DNA from: Ichthyophthirius multifiliis
Taxonomy: Eukaryota > Ciliophora > Oligohymenophorea > Hymenostomatida
NCBI RefSeq assembly: GCF_000220395.1
Contig: NW_004086444.1
Coordinates: 186,001 to 250,000 of the forward strand
Direction of reading: 5' to 3'
DNA: 64,000 bases
This document shows, piece after piece, positions 56,507 through 64,000 of the stretch (its first letter is position 1; the number at the start of each line of letters is the position of its first letter). A model generated the notes under the pieces. It searched no databases. It was not told where the DNA came from and saw only the letters and a program-made list of their open reading frames with translations. A program made the position numbers and the translations under genes.

Positions 56507-58225
56507 ATTTTAACTTTTTTTTTTATTTATTTTTGGACACGAACATATCATTTTAAATTAAGTTTAAAAAGTTTAATATTCATCTAATTTATCATATTAA
56601 ATTAAATACTCAAGTTCTTCTATTATTGTTTTATATAATTCTCCTAAAGTTGCTTATTAACTTAATTTAATTTAAATACTTTCACTTATTTCATCTTCAT
56701 AAACACTTTTTATTATAAAATTATTATCATCCCAATATTTACTGTTTTATTCTTAAATATCTTTTTTTTTAACCAACTATATATTTTTAGAATTTATTTT
56801 AAAATCATTGATAGATTTTATCATGTTCTATTCACTCTATTATTAACTTTACAAATTCAACATTTATTAATATTATTAATTCTAAGTTAATTTTTTTTAA
56901 GTATTTTATTAAATGTAAAATTAATTTAAAGCCCCAAATTAAGAATATGTTTTTTTTATTTGACTTATTTAAAAAGCATTTTAATTATAAGGATTAGTCT
57001 ATTAGTATTACTTATTTAATTAAATTTACATCTATGGTGATATTTCTTCTTTTTTTTTATTAAAATTTAAATCTTGTTATTAAATAATATTTTTCATTTT
57101 TAGTGCTAAAGGCATATTATTATTAACTCCAATAGTTTCCTATTCATTAAGTTTAGTCATATTGTTTTTCAAAAGAAGTAATTTTTCAATTGCTAAACTT
57201 CCTTTTAGTCCTATTAGATTTTCCGCTTATTTATTAATTATATGTAATTTTTAAGAACTGGGCCCTAAAAGAATAATTCCTTCTGGCAAAAGCTAAAAGA
57301 AAGTGATATAAAATTATAGATTGGAAGGAATATTCATAATAATTTAATCTTTATTTAAATCATTCTATTTTAAATTGTTTTCGGCACCTTAATTACTTTA
57401 TTAACCATATTATAAGCAACTATTACTGACATGGTTTTTTTTATTTTCATTAAATCTACTCTTGTCTCCTAATTAAGCACTTTAAAATTTACAATGAAAT
57501 TTTTTCGAATAATTAGCATTTATATTTGAATCTTTACTATTTTAAGGAGAATTTGTAATTATACTCTTAGGCATAATTTTTAAATTATTGTTATTATAAA
57601 AAATATTTAACTTTTTTTCTTTATTATTTTATATCATCTAAATCTGTGTATTATATGGTTATTATAATTATTAAATAGAACATTCTTTTTTTCCTAAATT
57701 GAATCCTGGTTCTTCAATTAAATTTCCAAAAGTAATTCCTCTTAATTTCTTATTTTTTTAATTTGAATTATTTTCTTAGTTTTTTTAATTGTTTTCAATA
57801 TTTTTTAAAGAAATTTATATTTTGTCTATTGTATTTATTGATTATTTATTTTATTAATCTTTTTTATCATTTTAATTTATAAAATCAGTATTATATATTT
57901 AAAATTCTTTTATAAAAATTAAAATATATACACCCAAAAACAAAATTTAAAATCTCTAAGCTAAATAAAATTATTCAAAATGTATTATTTTAAATTAATA
58001 AAAAATAAAAAAATACAAAATACTTAAATACTTCTAATATTAACTATTATAAAAAGATATATAAAATGTCTAGACTAATATAATTTAAATAATTATTATG
58101 TTTGTTTTGTAAATCATATTATCCTATTCTGATTCATAGAGATATTCAAAAAGTAAACTTATTTCAAAAATATTCAACAAAAAACAAAAAAAAATATTAA
58201 TATTTTTTATAAATTTTAATTTCAT
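54718..58225 (-). CDS. Membrane hybrid histidine kinase with receiver domain
   Basis: A two-component sensor, about 1100 residues. The N-terminus has several hydrophobic helices (INIFFCFLLNIFEISLLF, IIIIQIILVQTFYISF, YLSILYFFIFY, ILFLGVYILIFI), then an N/Q/K-rich linker, a probable PAS region (FFQLLPEGIILLGPSSQK; YFEVTCVPSVIEKKACVLF), the HisKA motif SQVSHEFRTPLN with the phospho-accepting His, and the ATPase domain: N box LRQIITNLISNALKFTKKGG, G1 box DTGIGIS, G2 box GVGLGLIIS, closing LGKGTKFFF. A receiver domain follows: ILIVDDIF, phospho-Asp in FLDLCMPIVDGYC, VVACSGYSDN and YIVKPIE with the conserved Lys. Every catalytic landmark is intact. A (TA)n intron lies at about 56427-56528. Start ATG 58223-58225 is chosen because it opens the first helix; TGA at 54718-54720. 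Confidence 0.93.
55328..55356. repeat. (TTA)n run between kinase and receiver domains
   Basis: About 10 triplets in the linker of the hybrid kinase on the minus strand. Confidence 0.75.
56468..56501. repeat. (TA)n microsatellite in an intron
   Basis: About 17 TA units in the hybrid-kinase intron; removing it joins ICSCPKINKK to RKKYTSDQNND. Confidence 0.8.
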
Positions 58226-58661
58226 AATTTATTTTTAATATTTTAAATAAACAATCTATAATATTAATAATATTAGAAAATAAGTAAATAAAATCTATAG
58301 TAGATACATTTTATTATTATGTGCTTCTAAGTAATATGAAAACTATAAGTAATCTACTATATAAACTAAGCAATAGATAAATGAGCGAAAAAAGAAAATT
58401 ATATTAATTTTATTTATATTTTTAAGCCATAAGAATTAAATAGGTTTTTAGAGCATTAATTTATAAAATATTATTTTTGTTAGGATAGTAATATAATTTT
58501 TTTAAAAAGTATAATTTTATTTTTTATTTTTTATATTTATAATTAAAAATAATAATTTATTTTTATATATATATATAGTCAAAATTATGTAATAATATTA
58601 AATCTTATAAATCAATAATATTTTTATGCTTTTTAAGCAAAATAATTGTTAATTTGCTATA

Positions 58662-58699
<38 letters not shown>

Positions 58700-58940
58700 A
58701 ATTTATATAAATTTATATATTTATAAAAAAATTCTAACTTTATTAATTTTATAAGTCTTTTTATGACATGATTTATAAATAATAATTATTTTTATTTAAA
58801 ATTTAAACTATTAAAAAGTATAAAATTTATAGAAATTGTTATTTTAAATATAAAATATAAAAGCTTTTTTATTATTTTTAAAAAAATAAAAAATAATAAA
58901 AGTAAAAAATTTATAAAAATATATTATATTCTTAATATAA
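58226..58940. other. Intergenic region with (TA)n run
   Basis: Between two minus-strand genes. Contains a (TA)n run at about 58665-58697. No coding frame. It should include the hybrid kinase promoter. Confidence 0.6.
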
Positions 58941-61900
58941 TCAAATAATAAAATCACATTAAATAAAATCTTAAGGAATATCGCTCTATTTAATTTATCC
59001 CTAAAAACTATATGGAAAAACCTAAAAGCTTACTTTCCCTTTATTTTCTTAAAACACTCTATTTAAAAATTTCGCTAACCCTTTTTTCGTAATTTTCTAT
59101 TTTTAAATAATTTCCAAATAATGCTCTAAAACCCTAAACCCATAATTTTACTAAATAATCTTATTCCAATACATAGTAATTAAATCTTCATGATTATCCT
59201 AAGGTTTTTCTAATTTCTCTTTTAAATTTTGCAAATCTTTCTAAAATTCTTCCTCATTCCCACTTTTTAATTATTAAATAAATAAATGTAACCCTTCCTC
59301 AATAATCAAATCTACATCGGAAGCCTATTTTTTATCCCCGGATTAAATTACTGCTAAATAATCAACACAACCGATACTTAAACTCTAAACCTTTGCAATA
59401 TATCCTAATGTAAGATCCGTTCGTAAATATTTATATAAAAAACTGTTCATTTTTTCTATTATAAGGCTATTATATATAATATCTTTTTCTTCTCTTTTTC
59501 CTATTTAATAAATATTCACAATATAGTTATTTTAGTCATTTTCTTGTTAATTTTTAGATTAAAAAACAAGATTTTTTCCTTTTAAATTTCCTATTTTTAA
59601 AATTATATCTTACATTTTTTCAAACTCTGTATTTATTTTGAGTTTCTCAAACATATTTTTAGTATAAGAAAGTGCTTTTTCAACCTACAAATTACCACTA
59701 AAAAGCACATCAAAATAATAGTTTTCTGAAAAAGAAATTTGATTTAATACTTTGCAATTAATTTTTGAAAACAAATTTATTTTTTCACTTAAAGGTACAT
59801 AACTACTATCTAAAACTAAAAATAATTTCTCTTATAAAATATCATCGAGTACTTTTATATTATAGTTTTAATTTTCATACTCAAAAATAATTTATTCTTT
59901 TAAAACAGACAACCCTTCCTCATCATTAACTTTAAAAGATTAAATTAAATCAAAAACATTTCCAAAAACTTCCCCAAAACCATCACTCCATCCACTTATT
60001 TATAATTAAAAGCCATAAATAGTACTTTAACTTTCAATAGAAAAGTTCACTAAGTAATTATCTTCAAAAATACTATCAAAATAAGACGATAAAACTTTCG
60101 AATAAATTTCTAATTTCTATTAATTGTAAATATCATGTATATTTTTATTATTAAAAAAGTGTATTAAAAATTAAATTTTCGGCATTTTTTTTTCAATTAA
60201 ATAGAATATTTTATATTTCTTATTTTATTCCAAAACTAAAGGAAAAGCAATTTTTTAAAGACATTATTTTCTAAAATTCTATTCATTATAAATATAAGGT
60301 TTTAAATCTTATTTCTCATCATATATATTTTTTTTTATTTTTTCTAATAAAAATAAATAATAAGATTTCACAAATTTCTTTCCTTCCCCGCAAACATCCA
60401 CTAACGAAAATTTAGTAGGCATTTTCGAAAAATTTAATTAATAAGTGTATTTTGGACCATTTATGCTATTTAAAAGCATGTTCTTATCTTTAATTTTCCC
60501 TATTTTCGAATATTTTAAATTAAATTAAGCTACTTCTTGCTCATATTGTGAGTCTTTTATTTCAAAAAAGTCAGTTTTAAGGCCTATATAGGGTTTGAAA
60601 TCGGATGTTTTGAAGATATAAATACATTTAAGTGGATTTTAGAATATTTGGAGTAATTTATATAATTATTTTTCATCAAAAGGTTCATAAATGGTTTTTT
60701 TTTATAAAATAGTATTCGATTTAGAAAATTTAAGATTATTAAGATTTTTAGCCAAATCTGAAATGTAATCTTATTAAATATTTTTTTATTCAAAATTAAA
60801 TTATTAAATAGACAAAGAGTACGCATTTTCGTAATTTTTTTTCGAAATTTTAAACTTGCGGAAATACTCAAAAAAACTACTTAATAAAAATTCTATTTAT
60901 AAAATTCCTTTTTACGTAAGGGAAATTTATAATTAATAAAGGTTTAAAATTTCATTTATAAGTACAAAATAAAGACTTTATATATAGTTTTCGTTTAATA
61001 AATAATAATAGTAGTCTTTTTGGAAAATACTTTGGATATAATTTATATAACTTTCTTTACAGTCTTCAAAATTAAATAAGATATTTAATTAAAAATCATC
61101 TTACAGTCCTTATATTTTATATATATTTCCATATGTTTTCTTTTTTTTTTATTATTATTAATATAGTTTTTTTTTTATTATATTACATTATTAAAAAGTT
61201 AAATTTTTTTAAAAAAATCGGAATTTTATTTATATTCTAATTCTTCGTTTTTAGAATTTTCTTAAGGTATTTTTTCGAATTCGGCTTCTTTTGTATACTC
61301 TTTTAGTTAATCAAGGGATTCTTTTCCATATAAAACGAGACTCATTTTGTTTGATTTGTAATTTTCTTTTTCAAATTATATTAATTCTTTTAATATATTA
61401 TCCTTTTTATTTATTTTATTGACATTTTTATAATTTTTTATAATAAAAAAAAAAAAAAACTTTATTTAAAGTTTTATTATTTCCACAAGTAAAATTAGAA
61501 AAAAAATGATTTTAATTGGAAATAATTTAATAAAAATACAAATCAATATAATTATTATGATTAAGTGTATTCAAATATTCACTATGAATAGCATTTATTT
61601 CTTTTTCAACATTTTTTTATTTATATTTATGATCAAAAAACATATGACTAAAATAAACAAGGGCTTACTAAAATGCATTAGGATGTACATTAAAGAAGTA
61701 ATTAGTATTTAAACTATCTGTGTAACTAAAATATAAATATATAAATATATTTTTATTTATTATATTATAGTTTTTTTTTTTTTTTTTCTGTTTATTTTTT
61801 TATAAACACGAATCATTTAAAACTATCAATATTTATTTTTTCTCTAATTTTATATTATATGAGTTTTATTTTATTTTAAAAAAATAATATTTGAAGACAT

Positions 61901-62345
61901 TATATAATATATATATGTATATAAATATATATATATATTTTAAAATAATACGCGTTTGAGTTGCCTTAATTGTTGCCTAAAAAAATGTCTATTTCTCCAG
62001 GAATATTAGAATGTTTTGAAACTGAAACAAACTTCATATGTTCTAAAAAATGGGCTATACCTTATGTTTTTTTTTCATGCCAAGAACCTGCTTTTACATC
62101 TAAAGCAGCATAACTTACGTCAGTATTAGGATCACTTATTAAAAGAACTTTTAAACCGTTTTTTAACTTTTAAATTTCGTATTAATTTTCGTCTATCTAT
62201 GGCTTTATAATTTCTTAATTATTTTTTATTGGGTAAATAATTAATGGGCTTTTTGCTTTCTTTTTGATTTTTGGCTTATAAGTTCTTAAGATTTTATATA
62301 AATAAATATATTTATTAATGTAAATAGAATTTTTAATATATTCAT
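58941..62345 (-). CDS. Insulysin-type M16 metallopeptidase, likely secreted
   Basis: A zinc endopeptidase of the insulin-degrading enzyme/nardilysin family, about 1000 residues. The N-terminus MNILKILFTLINIFIYIKS reads as a signal peptide. Then KLKNGLKVLLISDP, AALDVKAGSWHE, and the inverted zinc motif HFLEH (in GIAHFLEHMKF), GNNQGNSNA, and the third ligand Glu in VEKEINAIHSEY. Later YKSNKMSLVLYGKESLDQLKEY is the usual end of the first M16 domain; the C-terminal half-barrel (FRVLEHYLEII, KGLAKFLNRVFQ) is catalytically silent as in the family. Introns: 61726-61951 (226 nt, joins SNA to YTDSLNTNYFFNVHP), one near 61400-61465, and one near 61140-61185. Signal peptide and catalytic part are one phase apart unless the T5 run at 62250-62254 is one base longer. 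TGA at 58941-58943. Confidence 0.9.
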
Positions 62346-62929
62346 TTCTAATTTTTTAATTTTTATTTAATTTTTTTTTATAAATGTAGAGTCAAAATAT
62401 TTGTAATGTAAAAAATTAAATATAATATAAGAATTATATAATGTTAACTTCATAATATATAAATCACAATAGACTATATTAAAAAACTATAAAAATTAAT
62501 ATTATAAAATTATTTAAAGTATTTATAAAGCATTTAACATAAAAATATGAAAAAATTAAATATTAGTGAGTAAAGCAAAATATAATAAAATATTATATTA
62601 TAATATTATTTATTAACTTTTATTAATTCTTAAGTATAATATAGTTTAAACTATTATTTATTATTAATCAGTAAAATTTAAATGTATTTTTAATAAAATT
62701 ATATTAATAAAACAATTAATATAGTTTATAAGTGAAAATTAAATTCTATGAAATATCGAATTATAATTTTATATAATATATAAAAACTTTAAATAGTTAA
62801 TTTAAGCTAAATAATAATAAATAAACTTATAAAAATAATTAAATTAAAAAGAAAATTATAATTTTATAAAGTTTAAATAAGAATTATTTTTAATTTAATT
62901 TAAAATAAAATATATTTATTTAATATATG

Positions 62930-62968
<39 letters not shown>

Positions 62969-63397
62969 ATTTTTATTTTTTCACATAAAATTCTTTAAAT
63001 TAAATATTTTTTACAACTTACTTTACAAAGATAATTAAATAAATTAAAAAAAAAATAGTATATATTTAAATCTTAAAAGTTTTAAATTTTTACTTAATTA
63101 TTTATTCTTATTAATAAAATAAATGATTTTTTTTTTTATAACTATATTTGATTTTTTATTTACAATAAATATTATATTTAATTTATACAAAAATATTTTT
63201 TATGTTTTTATTTATTTAAATATTATAAACATTATCATATTTTTTATTTTTTTTATATGTTTAGAAAATATTTTTTAACATAATGTTTTATTTTAAAGTT
63301 TTTTTATTTTATTAATTATAAATATTAATATTTTATTATAAATATTTTAATATTTAATTATAAAAATCCAAAAATATAAGCAATTTAAAACAAAAGT
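62346..63397. other. 1.05-kb divergent intergenic region
   Basis: Between the M16 start and the partial gene at the right edge. Pure AT-rich sequence with a (TA)n run at about 62933-62964. No coding frame; promoters for both genes implied by position. Confidence 0.55.
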
Positions 63398-64000
63398 ATG
63401 TTTTCGTTCAGTGAACTATTTAATGAAAAGAGATCATAATCGTAATCATAAACAAATTCAAGTTCTATAAATAATACAAGAAAAATTCAAGACTTTAATT
63501 TTCTAAATATACCTATTAAAAAATTAAATCTTTAATAAATAAAAATGTAATGTTCAAAAAAAATGGAAACATCATAATATGCGAAAAAAAAAATTAATAT
63601 TCCGATATAACAAATTATTCTACTCAAAATTACATTTCAAAAAAATTTTTAAAAAATAAAAGAGCATATCTTTTTTATCAACAGAAAAAAAATAAGAAAA
63701 AAGTTAAAATTCACAAAAAAGAAAAATATTTTCTATAGAAAGTACTTAAATTTAGCAAATAAATAAGTAAATATAAACTATAATTAAGTAAATAGATAAT
63801 ACAGAATAAAATATTACATTGAAAAAAATTAGATATTTAATTTAATTTTACAAAGAAACCTTATAAGATATTATTTAGAATTCTAATGATAAACCTTATT
63901 TTTAAATATTAATAAAAGACATTAATAATATAAAAGAAAGATTTTAAATTTATTTAGATAAAGAGTACAAACATAACATATATACAGACTTTAAAACTAT
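63398..64000 (+). CDS. Partial gene, unknown S/Q/K-rich protein, 3' end outside window
   Basis: Not recognised. ATG 63398 opens MFSFSELFNEKRSQSQSQ followed by a Ser/Gln/Asn-rich head. The frame then moves by one phase at an A10 run (63584-63593), giving ITNYSTQNYISKKFLKN, and again at an A8 run (63685-63692), giving STEKKQEKSQNSQKRK and then a steady coding frame (QFYKETLQDIIQNSNDKPYF, KDINNIKERFQIYLD) to the window edge. Both shifts are repaired by one additional A each. The later part looks helical and charged. Confidence 0.55.

Overview
The window is a stretch of a ciliate macronuclear-type genome. It is extremely AT-rich by eye. Long reading frames appear only when TAA and TAG are read as glutamine and TGA is the sole stop, and genes are cut by short AT-rich GT...AG introns. 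This code, the base composition, the N/Q-rich proteins and the families present point to an oligohymenophorean close to Tetrahymena; Ichthyophthirius multifiliis is my best guess from composition alone. No bacterial, viral or plasmid genes were seen. Almost all standard-code ORFs are fragments or shadows of these ciliate genes.

Layout, left to right: aldo/keto reductase (+, 354-1401); Kelch-repeat protein (-, 1591-3951); N/Q-rich coiled-coil protein (-, 4415-6914); C2-domain protein with poly-Gln (+, 7488-9196); long coiled-coil protein (-, 9555-11817); a gene-free stretch; AGC protein kinase (-, 13723-14995); a large TmcB-like/PAS multi-pass membrane protein (+, 16294-22101); aminopeptidase P (-, 22520-24765); secretory phospholipase A2-like protein (+, 25151-25966); a giant 16 kb HECT ubiquitin ligase with a RanBP2 zinc finger (-, 26093-42458); an hnRNP F/H- or ESRP-like double-RRM protein (+, 43161-45167); a multi-pass membrane protein (+, 45555-48298); a second TmcB-like/PAS protein (+, 48568-54654) holding a suspicious 324-bp tandem duplication; a hybrid histidine kinase with receiver domain (-, 54718-58225); a secreted-looking insulysin-type M16 metallopeptidase (-, 58941-62345); and the 5' part of an unrecognised gene running off the end (+, 63398-64000).

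The genes are monocistronic and no operon logic is expected. Functionally the right half is rich in membrane sensing and signalling (two TmcB-like PAS proteins, one further multi-pass protein, a hybrid histidine kinase), and the left half has a cytosolic AGC kinase and cytoskeleton-like coiled coils. Several genes need a 1-nt shift, most often inside a homopolymer run, to stay in frame. The second copy of the tandem duplication is also one base shorter in three poly-A runs. I read these as homopolymer undercalls in the assembly rather than programmed frameshifting. All exon coordinates come from manual translation; introns described without coordinates are approximate.
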